Source of the DNA: Panulirus ornatus
Lineage: Eukaryota > Arthropoda > Malacostraca > Decapoda > Palinuridae
Assembly (NCBI RefSeq): GCF_036320965.1
Contig: NC_092238.1
Span: forward strand, 24,788,903-24,852,902
Direction: 5' to 3'
DNA: 64,000 bases
The notes beneath the pieces are model-generated. The model had not been told where the DNA came from, did no database searches, and saw only the letters and a list, made by a program, of their open reading frames with translations. The position numbers and the translations under genes were made by a program. This document shows, piece after piece, positions 32,325 through 43,600 of the stretch (its first letter is position 1; every line of letters begins with the position of its first letter).

Positions 32325-33262
32325 ATATTTATTGATTATACTTTGTTGCTGTCTCCTGCGTAAGCGAGGTAGCACAAGGAAACAGACTAAATAATGGCCC
32401 AACCCACCCACATACACATGTATATACGTACACGACTACACACGCACATATACATACCTATATATTTCAATGTATACATATATATACATACACAGACATA
32501 TACATATATACACATGTACGTAATTCATACTTGTTGCCTTTATTCATTCCCGTCGCCACCCCGCCACACATGAAATGACCCCCCCCCCCTCCTCCCCCCA
32601 CATGTGCGCGAGGTAGTGCTAGGAAAAGACAACAAAGGCCACATTCATTCTCACTCAAGAGTCTAGCTGTCATGTATAATGCACCGAAACCACAGCTCCC
32701 TTTCCACATCCACACCTCACAAAACTTTCCATGGTTTAACCCAGACACTTCACATGCCTTGGTTCAATCCATTGACAGCACGACCCCGGTAGACCACATC
32801 ATTCAAATTCACTCTATTCCTTGCACGCCTTTCACCCTCCTGCATGTTCAGGCCCAGATCTTTCAAAATCTTTTTCACTCCATCCTTCTACCTCCAATTT
32901 GGTCTCCCACTTCTCATTCCCTCCACCTCTGACACATATATCCTCTTTGTCAATCTATCCTCACTCATTCTCTTCATGTGACCAAACCATTTCAACACAC
33001 CCTCTTCTGCTCTCTCAACCACACTTTTTAATTACCACACATCTCTCTTACCCTTTCATTACTTACTCAAACCACCTCCCACCACATATTGTCCTTGAAC
33101 ATCTCATTTCCAACACATCCACCCTCCTCCAAACAACCCTATCTATAGCCCATGCCACTTTGCAACCATATAACATTGTTGGAACCACTATTCCTTCAAA
33201 CATACCCATTTTTGCTCTCCGAGATAATGTTCTCACCTTCCACACATTCTTCAATGGAATGG
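32325..33262 (-). mobile_element. Older RTE LINE fragment with long 3' UTR
   Basis: Tail tactttgttgctgtctcctg, long 3' UTR with a C run, then decayed C-terminal coding sequence (33254-33063 partly open, with several deletions). Located between the CNG and myosin genes. Confidence 0.85.
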
Positions 33263-33473
33263 AGTATTGAAGTATTCATTTATAGACTCAGTTTAGTAGT
33301 CACTTCCCCTTTTTTCTTAGGACTATCATAAGAAATCCTGTCATACATAGATGTCATCCAAATTTGCATAGATGTATACATACATATTCAGAAGAGATGA
33401 AAAGCTTACTTAGCTCCTTAACACACGATTGCTTTTGGTTCAGAACATTTAATTTTTAATATGTAAATTTATA

Positions 33474-34415
33474 TGGGAGCCTTGAAGAATGTGTGGAAGT
33501 TGAGAACATTATCTCGGAAAGCAAAAATGGGTATGTTTGAAGGAATAGTGGTTTCAAGAATGTTGTATGGTTGCGAGGCGTGGGCTATGGATAGAGTTGT
33601 GCGCAGGAGGGTGGATGTGCTGGAAATGAGATGTTTGAGGACAATATGTGGTGTGAGGTGGTTTGATCGAGTAAGTAATAATAGGGTAAGAGAGATGTGC
33701 GGTAATAAAAAGAGTGTGGTTGAGAGAGCAGAAGAGGGTGTGTTGAAATGGCTTGGTCACATGGAGAGAATGAGTGAGGAAAGATTGACAAAGAGGATAT
33801 AGGTGTCAGAGGTGGAGGGAACAGGGAGAAGTGGGAGACCAAATTGAAGGTGGAAAGATGGAGTGAAAAAGATTTTGAGTGATCGGGGCCTGAACATGCA
33901 GGAGGGTGAAAGGCATGCAAGGAATAGAGTGAATTAGAACGATGTGGTATACCGGGGTCGACGTGCTGTCAATGGATTGAACCAGGGCATGTGAAGCGTC
34001 TGGGGTAAACCATGGAAAGTTGTGTGGGGCCTGGATGTGGAAAGGGAGCTGTGGTTTTGGTGCATTATTACATAACAGCTAGAGACTGGGTGTGAACGAA
34101 TAGGGACTTTGTTGTCTTTTCCTAGTACTACCTCGCACACATGAGGGGGGAGGGGGTTGTTATTTCATGTGTGGCGAGGTGGCGATGGGAATGAATAAAG
34201 GCAGATAGTATGAATTATGTACATGTGTACATATGTATATGTCTGTGTGTGTGTATATATATGTATACGTTGAGATGTATAGGTATGTATATTTGCATGT
34301 GTGGACGTGTATGTATATACATATGTATGTGGGTGGGTTGGGCCATTCTTTTGTCTGTTTCCTTGCGCTACCTCGCTAACGTGGGAGACAGCAACAAAGC
34401 AAAATAAATAATAAA
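33474..34415 (+). mobile_element. RTE LINE 3' fragment with long 3' UTR
   Basis: Starts gggagccttgaagaatgtgt. The frame runs to a premature TAG at 33800-33802 (KRI then stop). Then the complete long-form 3' UTR, useful as a reference for the segment missing from young copies, ending gacagcaacaaagcaaaata. Confidence 0.88.
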
Positions 34416-34427
34416 TATATATTTATT

Positions 34428-34537
34428 TTATTTATTTGCTTTGTCACTGTCTCCTGCATTAGCGAGGTAGCGCAAGGAAACAGACGAAAGAATGGCCCAA
34501 CCCACCCACATGCACATGTATATACATACATGTAAAT
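34428..34537 (-). mobile_element. LINE 3' tail fragment, cut by a younger LINE
   Basis: Holds only the tail (gctttgtcactgtctcctgc to catgtatatacatacatg), then the poly(T) of the next copy begins. Confidence 0.8.
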
Positions 34538-35605
34538 TTTTTTTTTTTTTTTTTTTTTATACTTTGTCGCTGTCTCCCGCGTTTGCGAGGTAGCGCAAGG
34601 AAACAGACGAAAGAAATGGCCCAACCCCCCCCCCCATACACATGTACATACACACGTCCACACACGCAAATATACATACCTACACAGCTTTCCATGGTTT
34701 ACCCCAGACGCTTCACATGCCTTGATTCAATCCACTGACAGCACGTCAACCCCTGTATACCACATGACTCCAATTCACTCTATTCCTTGCCCTCCTTTCA
34801 CCCTCCTGCATGTTCAGGCCCCGATCACACAAAATCTTTTTCACTCCATCTTTCCACCTCCAATTTGGTCTCCCTCTTCTCCTCGTTCCCTCCACCTCCG
34901 ACACATATATCCTCTTGGTCAATCTCTCCTCACTCATTCTCTCCATGTGCCCAAACCATTTCAAAACACCCTCTTCTGCTCTCTCAACCACGCTCTTTTT
35001 ATTTCCACACATCTCTCTTACCCTTACGTTACTTACTCGATCAAACCACCTCACACCACACATTGTCCTCAAACATCTCATTTCCAGCACATCCATCCTC
35101 CTGCGCACATCTCTATCCATAGCCCACGCCTCGCAACCATACAACATTGTTGGAACCACTATTCCCTCAAACATACCCATTTTTGCTTTCCGAGATAATG
35201 TTCTCGACTTCCACACATTTTTCAAGGCTCCCAAAATTTTCGCCCCCTCCCCCACCCTATGATCCACTTCCGCTTCCATGGTTCCATCCGCTGACAGATC
35301 CACTCCCAGATATCTAAAACACTTCACTTCCTCCAGTTTTTCTCCATTCAAACTCACCTCCCAATTGACTTGACCCTCACCCCTACTGTACCTAATAACC
35401 TTGCTCTTATTCACATTTACTCTCAACTTTCTTCTTCCACACACTTTACCAAACTCAGTCACCAGCTTCTGCAGTTTCTCACATGAATCAGCCACCAGCG
35501 CTGTATCATCAGCGAACAACAACTGACTCACTTCCCAAGCTCTCTCATCCCCAACAGACTTCATACTTGCCCCTCTTTCCAGGACTCTTGCATTTACCTC
35601 CCTTA
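34538..35605 (-). mobile_element. RTE LINE, 5'-truncated, S subfamily, open frame
   Basis: Poly(T), short 3' UTR, then a frame open from about 35604 to 34746 without a stop: [27 protein letters not shown] and the C-terminal domain. The 5' end falls inside the RT at 35605, next to unique intergenic DNA. Confidence 0.9.
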
Positions 35606-38080
35606 CATTAAATGATACATTAAATTGTATTTTTCATATATTTTTGTTTGTAATGTGGAGCAGAACTTCATACATAATACTTGAACAAATAATTATCCCA
35701 ATACTCTGAAAAGTGTTAGAAAATTGTATGTAGCGCCCAAATGCTTGCAGTTGCCCTCGCTCATAGCCACTATATATAACTATGCATGCCTGGTTTGCTA
35801 TATGGATTAATTTTATGTGGAATTCTTAAAATAATGGGGGTAATTTAGGTAGGTGCAATTTATGAATATTGCATTGAAAATGCACATAAAATTGTAGTAC
35901 TAGTGTGCATTTTCTTGTGTGTTTTAGGTTTTCCAACTCTATATGGTCAAGTGCTTCTTTTATAGTTATCCTGTAGCATTTTGTATACCAGAGTCCCTAT
36001 GCTAATGTTGCGCTGTAATTTTATAACTGGCTGATATTTTTTTCTCCAATTGCTTCTCCCACCTTAGCAAAGTAGTGTCAGATATAGGATTATGTAGCAT
36101 AATTATGTGAGCTATTTGCTGTGGTAAGTATTGTACAGTAATGTGTTGAATAAGTTAGTATTGAAATTTTGTTGAAGACTCTCAGGTCCTGTAGCATAAT
36201 TTCCTAACAATGTGACTTAATTTTTAGATTTTTTCTTGTTTGTGGTTGATTTTCAACTTGTAGGAACTATCTAAAGTATTTTAGTCTCAGTATATGTTAT
36301 GCATGTCATAATACTGCCTTTTAAAGCATATCTGTAATGGTAGTACATTTCTTGCGTTTCATCATTTATACTTGTGTAAACCAATATGCATTAGAAATGC
36401 TTTATTGTGCTACAGTTATATCATGATTATGCCAAGGTATTATTTCTCTGAAATAATTCATAGTTTTTAACATTGTACTTAGTTGCATTTTAACATTTGT
36501 ATGGTACAATGTTGAAATTTAAATATTCAATTATTATACTTCCGTACCTAAAGTATCAAGTTGTAGTGTTCTAAAATAATAGTCGATTTTACTAAAATTA
36601 GGTATTATGATTAACTTTCAAGTATTTCTACAGTATAGTTAAACTTTAAATTAGTATTCTGGCACAGAATAATGTGGTTAGATTTGTAGTAATAAGCAAA
36701 TTTATAGTAGCTGTAATGTCTGAACACCAGATGTAAAATTTTTTGTTACCAAGCTGATTTATAATTCACTTTTTTCATGTATCTAGCAGGTACTGCAAGT
36801 GCCCTGCATTTCTCATTATTTTCAAATTAAATTCCATGTTGAATTATGATGTGACTTCATAAATTGAAAGAAAATAACAAAAAAGTGCAACTCCATTCCC
36901 CACTCTTGAAGCTTTTCCTTGAAAACTATGACACATGATTTCCCATAAATTCCTCGTCAAGCTTACAAAATACTCAGGCACTGTTCAATTGCCACGTATT
37001 CTATACTAATCTTTGTGAACAGTGATACCCTGCTTTCTGTTTTATACGTTAGAAATTACAGAAAAGTTGCAGCGTAACAGCTTGTCTCCGAGTTAGAATA
37101 AAATGAATGTGAAAATTTGCAGTGTATAGTGCATCTAACTTAAAGCCTTACAAAATTTAGTTCAAGCCATAAGGAAGATAAATTGGTAAAGAGTAGCAGC
37201 AGCTACTGAAAAGTGAAGGGTTACCAAGAGGCCTGGTTGTTGTGTAGTAAACAAATGACCCTTAATATGTATGAGTAGTATCTACATCTGTTGAATGCAT
37301 GAAGACAAAGTTTATTATCATGTGGTAACCCATATTTAAAATGCATGTTTGCATAACATACTATAGCTATTCAGGTCCACATTACTAAGGATTGCTATTA
37401 ATGTGTACTTCATTTATAGTAAATACCCTTGTTTTGAGAGAACACCAATTTGTGCCCAATTTTAATATTTGGATGTCATGCTTGACACACTTTTCTGGGT
37501 TAAGAGTTGGTTTTCATTTTGTTAAAAACATTGGAGGACATGGACATTCCTTACCAAAGTTGTTACTAATAAGCATTCAGTTACATAAGTTTCACTTGTA
37601 ATAAATGAAGGTTTAAGGTGTGTGTGTGTGTGTGTGTGGGGAGAGAGAGAAGCATAAAGGTGGACAAACAGCTGATAGGTTGTATTTAACTGTAAACATA
37701 GCAAACATTGTCAAATTGTGTGCCTGAATCTGAGTATTTCATTAAGCTCATTAGCCAGTTATTCATAAATAGAAGCATAGCATTAAAAGCTTTAATTTTT
37801 GTGCTGAAAATTTATTTTTTTATAAATGAAAAGATGAAAATCAAAACTCTATATTTACTATGAGCTGTAGAATACAGATGTATAGATAATTATGAATAGT
37901 TTTTGGAAATATTCTTAGTTAAGGTATGTTCAGTATCTTATAAGATGAAAATTGTATCCTGATAGTTAAATACATTTTTAGTGATCTGTTGTATTACTCC
38001 CTGCATTCTTTAGTCCTGGTGGAATCCACAAGGAATGCAGTGTATTTACAAGGGAAGCTGTGTATTTTAATGAAAACAAG
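35606..38080. other. Intergenic DNA without recognised features
   Basis: AT-rich sequence between the convergent genes. No coding exon, RNA gene or repeat family is recognised apart from a (GT)n tract at 37617-37638 followed by GA repeats. Confidence 0.5.
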
Positions 38081-38084
38081 AGAC

Positions 38085-38270
38085 AGAGTGAATTGCAGCA
38101 ATGTGGTATGCTGGGAGTCAACTTTGTCAGTGGGATATGAAGCATTCATATGAAACCACAGAAAGGTCTCAGGGGCTTGGTTGTGGATGTGGCTTTCAGT
38201 GCATTATATATGAAAATTAGAAATTGGATGTGAATGAATGAGGCTATTTTTTCATCTATACCTGGCATTG
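38085..38270 (+). mobile_element. Very old LINE 3' end fragment
   Basis: agacagagtgaattgcagca, gtggtatgctgggagtcaac and a gtgcattatatatgaaaatt block align with the end of the LINE coding region and its long 3' UTR, with many changes. Confidence 0.6.
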
Positions 38271-38279
38271 TTATGTTCC

Positions 38280-38830
38280 ACTGAGGTAATAGAGGTAACA
38301 GTTGGTAGGCAGCGACTGACCAGGGCAGTACTGTTATTATCCACCTGGGTATCAAAAAGGTTAATGATGGCTGTGCAGTGAGCCAGCACTTTGGTTGTCT
38401 AGTTGCATTCCTCTTACTCAGGTAGCTGCCTTTTCATTCTGCCTCATCCACACATTGACTGCTAGCATTCTGTCAAAGACCCATAACACATATCTCACAC
38501 AACTCTTTGTAACTCAAAATTTTCCTTTGGTTAGCATTTTACACAAGCCCTGCCATTTGGCACAAAGTTAGGAGCAATAGTAGGTAGGAACATTAAATGG
38601 AGCATTGGGTTGTAGTAGTAGGTTGAAACATATGTAGAAGTTGTTAGTTGGAACCATTGAAAAACTGTGCTAGAGTTACCCTCTGTCAATGTTAAGGGTG
38701 AGGCAATAAAGCTAAGAAGTTGTACTGGAGTTCACCAGTTATGGAGACTCTTGCCATTGCCACTCCCTTAAGGGATTACTTCCCAAAGGGAACAGACATC
38801 AGAGATATAGAGATAGAATGACCAGTTGAA
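38280..38830 (+). repeat. Repeat C, longest copy
   Basis: Contains ctcaggtagctgccttttca, catttggcacaaagttagga, tandem agtaggtaggaacattaaat units, gggtgaggcaataaagctaa and an end at gacatcagagatatagagat. It covers both the 5' part seen at 16000-16180 and the 3' part seen at 12100-12250. Confidence 0.65.
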
Positions 38831-40404
38831 AAATTTTTTAGGTCTATATTTGGCTGATTCATATCAAGACTAAGCAAAAGTAGATATATGTTTTGGGGTT
38901 GGCCTTACTTTTCTTCATGCAAATTTCTCGACTAGTTAGGTCTGTCACATGCATGTATTTTTCATGATTATGTAATAGCAGCAGAATATGTACATTGCAT
39001 TAAAGTTTTGAATGTGAATTAGTTAAATATGGCGAAGTAAAGCTGTGACTAGTAACCAATACTGAGATGTTTCCTGTATAAGATAAAGCATCATTTACAA
39101 ATGGACAACAAATTTCCAGTCTTTGGATTTGAAATTACTTTTTCTAAACAAAAATAAAATGAAAAGTTTATTGTATTCATGTTACAAAGAAGCTCTGAAA
39201 AGGAAATGCTGAGTATGTGTAATAAAAAATATAGTTAGTCAATTGTAGTAACAAATAACAGGTAAACATGTACAGTAAATAAAATCACATACTTGAGCTG
39301 TGCATGAAAGACTGATTACCTAAAATTCAAATGCATTTTCAGTTTAAAAATTCCAAAATTATTATTTCATCTTTACTTTGTAAAAGATAATTTTGTTCAC
39401 GCACATAATCAACCTAATAAATAATCCATACATATATATACATATATTCCATTCCATTGCTTAATATTCTGCATATTCAACATTCATGCCATATCAAGTG
39501 TATTAACACTGGTAATCATAATTCAAAGTACAATACATGAGAACAACAGATCACTTGAATTTAATGCAAGAGAATCCAAGTTCATTCAAAAGGAATGTCC
39601 TGATGCTCATCAGACACAGGGAAATATACAATAGATTCATTCTATGAAGATGAAAACTTAAATATTAACATGTTATATGGCATCAGTATTTCATTTCTAA
39701 ACACACTTCCATTCAAATTATAGACAGTTTTCTCACATAACAATTATACAGATGTTAGTTCATGTATTTTAATTCATTACACATCTGATCAACAAACCAT
39801 ACCACAAAGTCTTTTCTCTTTTCCATATAATGCACTTCCTTCATCAGAGGTTGATGCATAATATCACAAGGCAACATTGCAGAATATTGTAGCCATGTCC
39901 ATTTCTATACACATGCAAGCATTACCAAGATCTGTAGACATGAACACTAGGGAAGATTCTGAACATAACTTCACAATCAGAACTGGCAATTCCTCCAAAT
40001 AGAGGGCAGTGCACTTGAGCTCATGTGTAAATGATCACTATGGGTATATATACAGTATTTGAGGCCTCTTCTGCAAATCTCTATTTAGCTGTGAGTACTT
40101 GCAAGCTCTCAAGTAAGTCCTGCTATAGGTATATGCATTAAGTTTATGGAAATGTCACTATGGGTCTATACACTTGGAGGACAACAGTCCTTATCTTGTC
40201 AATTATTGGCACAACCCTCAAGGATTCCTAATTATTTTCCTTTTAGAAAATTATGAAACCCAAATTTTTCTTTATTATATACCACACAAATGTGTATCCA
40301 TCCAGTGAATGATCAGTAATGTGCATACTTTAACTGAGGGCCTAGTTCTTCCTGCTGAAACAGACTTATTTCACACTAAGCAATGCATGTAATGCAGCTG
40401 AGGC
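38831..40404 (-). other. Probable 3' UTR and flank of the myosin gene
   Basis: AT-rich sequence downstream of the myosin stop on the minus strand. No open frame or known repeat is seen. Several candidate poly(A) signals exist on the minus strand (for example near 40270 and 39165) and I cannot choose among them. Confidence 0.4.
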
Positions 40405-40641
40405 TCATCTTGACAGGGTGACATCTTTGGGATTGTCTCCTCGAGAATGTCCAGTTACGCGCTGCTCAATAGTGATGTACTGGCGAATAAGACGAGATAT
40501 CTCATGAGCTTGGTCTGTTTGTATTCGGGTGATGCGCTGCTGCATCAAGTTCCCACATTTCATGTCAAGGTATAGCTCATCTTCACTCTTTACTTTCCTA
40601 GTACTTATCACTTCAGCCAAGCTATACTTAGTCAAGGTCTC
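40405..40641 (-). CDS. MYO15: Myosin XV-like terminal exon G: FERM F3 and C-terminus
   Basis: The acceptor is a T-rich tract ending tacttacag. The exon enters in phase 0 and runs 78 codons to TGA at 40407-40405. It reads ETLTKYSLAEVISTRKVKSE, LYLDMKCGNLMQQRITRIQT and DQAHEISRLIRQYITIEQR, then a short polar tail ending DVTLSR. GNLMxQRxTRIQTDQAxEISRLIRQYI closes the F3 lobe. The C-terminal residues do not form a classical PDZ ligand. Confidence 0.86.
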   Translation of the reverse strand, partial: ETLTKYSLAEVISTRKVKSEDELYLDMKCGNLMQQRITRIQTDQAHEISRLIRQYITIEQRVTGHSRGDNPKDVTLSR

Positions 40642-43600
40642 CTGTAAGTACAAAACAAAAACGAAAAAAATTGTTAAACGGCAATTAGAAGGGATCATCA
40701 CCATTGTTACAAAATAAAAAAAAATGCTGTTAATGGAGAGATAGCACATTTTGAAAGAAGCAAGCCAGATATCTGTCTGTTAAAACAGATGGTCTTGCAC
40801 ATGGAAAGCCCAAATTAAGTATCCACCATGCCACATCACCTTCCATAAAACATTCACCGTATTCACTTTTCACTGAAAGCAAACATAAAAACAGTGGGGA
40901 TCCTGACCACAGAAAAGCCTTATTAAGCATCATTATACACTAAAGCTTGATTAGCGTAAGCATTCTTTGAGCTCTAAGTACTAATATGTCGGGAAAAGTA
41001 AAGCAAGATAGAAGGGGTGGATTTTTAGAGGTGTGTACATGAAGCACAATACTGAAAACTTTTCTGGGCTGGATCATCCACCAGAGTTCCAAAGTACTTG
41101 GTAGCTTAACTACATTCTCCCAATGAAAGTTAACAAACATTCACTGCATTAATGGAAAACAAACATACATCTACATTCAACTATTACCAAGAACTGAACA
41201 TTCAAGCCCTCTGGGCAGACCAGCCTTTTGCAAATGTGAATAGGATTAGTCTTTGTGCATCTAGTAACTACCATTTTGCCTCTAAAGATAGACAGAAATG
41301 CTTTTTCATAATATAGACAACTGTGGCACTCCTTACAGATGTTTTTTTTAATTCCCATACAGTACTGGCATTTTGTACATGAAAACAGTCGTAACAGGAA
41401 AATGTAATAATATGCACATGGCATCTACATTAAGAGATATTTACACCACCATCCTATAACTTAAGTAAGGCAAAGAGCCAAGAACTTTAATAAAAGAATT
41501 CAGTAACACTGTACGAGATATCAGATGTATTTGTGCTTCTTAGTTGGCTCTAAGGTAAGCCCATCAAAAGAAATGTGTTATTCACATAAACACATTCAAG
41601 CACTTTTAATAATTTGCTGGCAAGAGTCCTGCGCTAACCATCCTTGCTGCAGCAATGATAACTTTAGCTTTGTGACAAAACTCAATCATAAAGGAGTTAT
41701 TCCACATGTGTTTAAAAATACATTTGCTCCTGTGATACTACAAACAAGTAATAAAATCAATAACCATCTAAAGAAATACCAGTAACTTACAGGTGTCACT
41801 AAAATGATTCTAGTTTGCTTCTTACCAAAGACCTACAACCATGTCATTATAAGCATAGGCAAAGTATACAAATTGCAACAATTAAAAACAAGAATTATTT
41901 ATTACTTGTTCACACTACTTGATCTGTGTAAAATATGTCAGCAGTATACAGCTTACTGTACCACTCAACACACAAGAAACTTTTTGATGTCAATTATAAG
42001 TTATCTGGAAGAGAGCACAAAATAAAATACTTACATGAGTGAGAAGATCAAGGAAGTGTACTCCATTTTTGTTAAGTGCAAGGATGTGATCAGTTCTCTC
42101 CTTTGGTTCTATTACTCTCTTAACAGCGAAGAAAGAAGATCCAAACAATGGCCATGTCTGGAGGATTTCTGTCACATTTAAGAAATACATGTAAGCATTA
42201 TCTAGCATAAATCCTGTCTTTTGTCATTATTTTATACATTTATTTTATACAGAGCATCAGATTGGGGAAGAACAGTGTGGTTTCAGAAGTGGTAGAGGAT
42301 GTGTGGATCAGGTGTTTGCTTTGAAGAATGTATGTGAGAAATACTTAGAAAAGCATTTATGGATCTGGAGAAGGGCATATGATAGAGTTGACAGAGATGC
42401 TCTGTGGAAGGTATTAAGAATATATGGTGTGGGAGGCAAGTTGTTAGAAGCAGTGAAAAGTTTTTATCGAGGATGTAAGGCATGTGTACGTGTAGGAAGA
42501 GAGGAAAGTGATTGGTTCTCAGTGAATGTAGGTTTGCGGCAGGGGTGTGTGATGTCTCCATGGTTGTTTAATTTGTTTATGGATGGGGTTGTTAGGGAGG
42601 TGAATGCAAGAGTTTTGGAAAGAGGGGCAAGTATGAAGTCTGTTGGGGATGAGAGAGCTTGGGAAGTGAGTCAGTTGTTGTTTGCTGATGATACAGCGCT
42701 GGTGGCTGATTCATGTGAGAAACTGCAGAAGCTGGTGACTGAGTTTGGTAAAGCGTGTGAAAGAAGAAAGTTAAGAGTAAATGTGAATAAGAGCAAGGTA
42801 ATTAGGTACAGTAGGGTTGAGGGTCAAGTCAACTGGGAGGTAAGTTTGAATGGAGAAAAACTGGAGGAAGTAAAGTGTTTTAGATATCTGGGAGTGGATC
42901 TGGCAGCGGATGGAACCATGAAAGCGGAAATGGATCATAGGGTGGGGGAGGGGGCGAAAATCCTGGGAGCCTTGAAGAATGTGTGGAAGTCGAGAACATT
43001 ATCTCGAAAAGCAAAAATGGGTATGTTTGAAGGAATAATGGTTCCAACAATGTTGTATGGTTGCGAGGCATGGGCTATGGATAGAGTTGTGCGCAGGAGG
43101 ATGGATGTGCTGGAAATGAGATGTTTGAGGACAATGTGTGGTGTGAGGTGGTTTGATCGAGTAAGTAACGTAAGGGTAAGAGAGATGTGTGGAAATAAAA
43201 AGAGCGTGGTTGAGAGAGCAGAAGAGGGTGTTTTGAAATGGTCTGGGCACATGGAGAGAATGAGTGAGGAAAGATTGACCAAGAGGATATATGTGTCGGA
43301 GGTGGAGGGAACGAGGAGAAGTGGGAGACCAAATTGGAGGTGGAAAGATGGAGTGAAAAAGATTTTATGTGATCGGGGCCTGAACATGCAGGAGGGTGAA
43401 AGGAGGGCAAGGAATAGAGTGAATTGGATCGATGTGGTATACCGGGGTTGACGTGCTGTCAGTGGATTGAATCAGGGCATGTGAAGCGTCTGGGGTAAAC
43501 CATGGAAAGCTGTGTAGGTATGTATATTTGCGTGTGTGGACGTATGTATATACATGTGTATGGGGGTGGGTTGGGCCATTTCTTTCGTCTGTTTCCTTGC

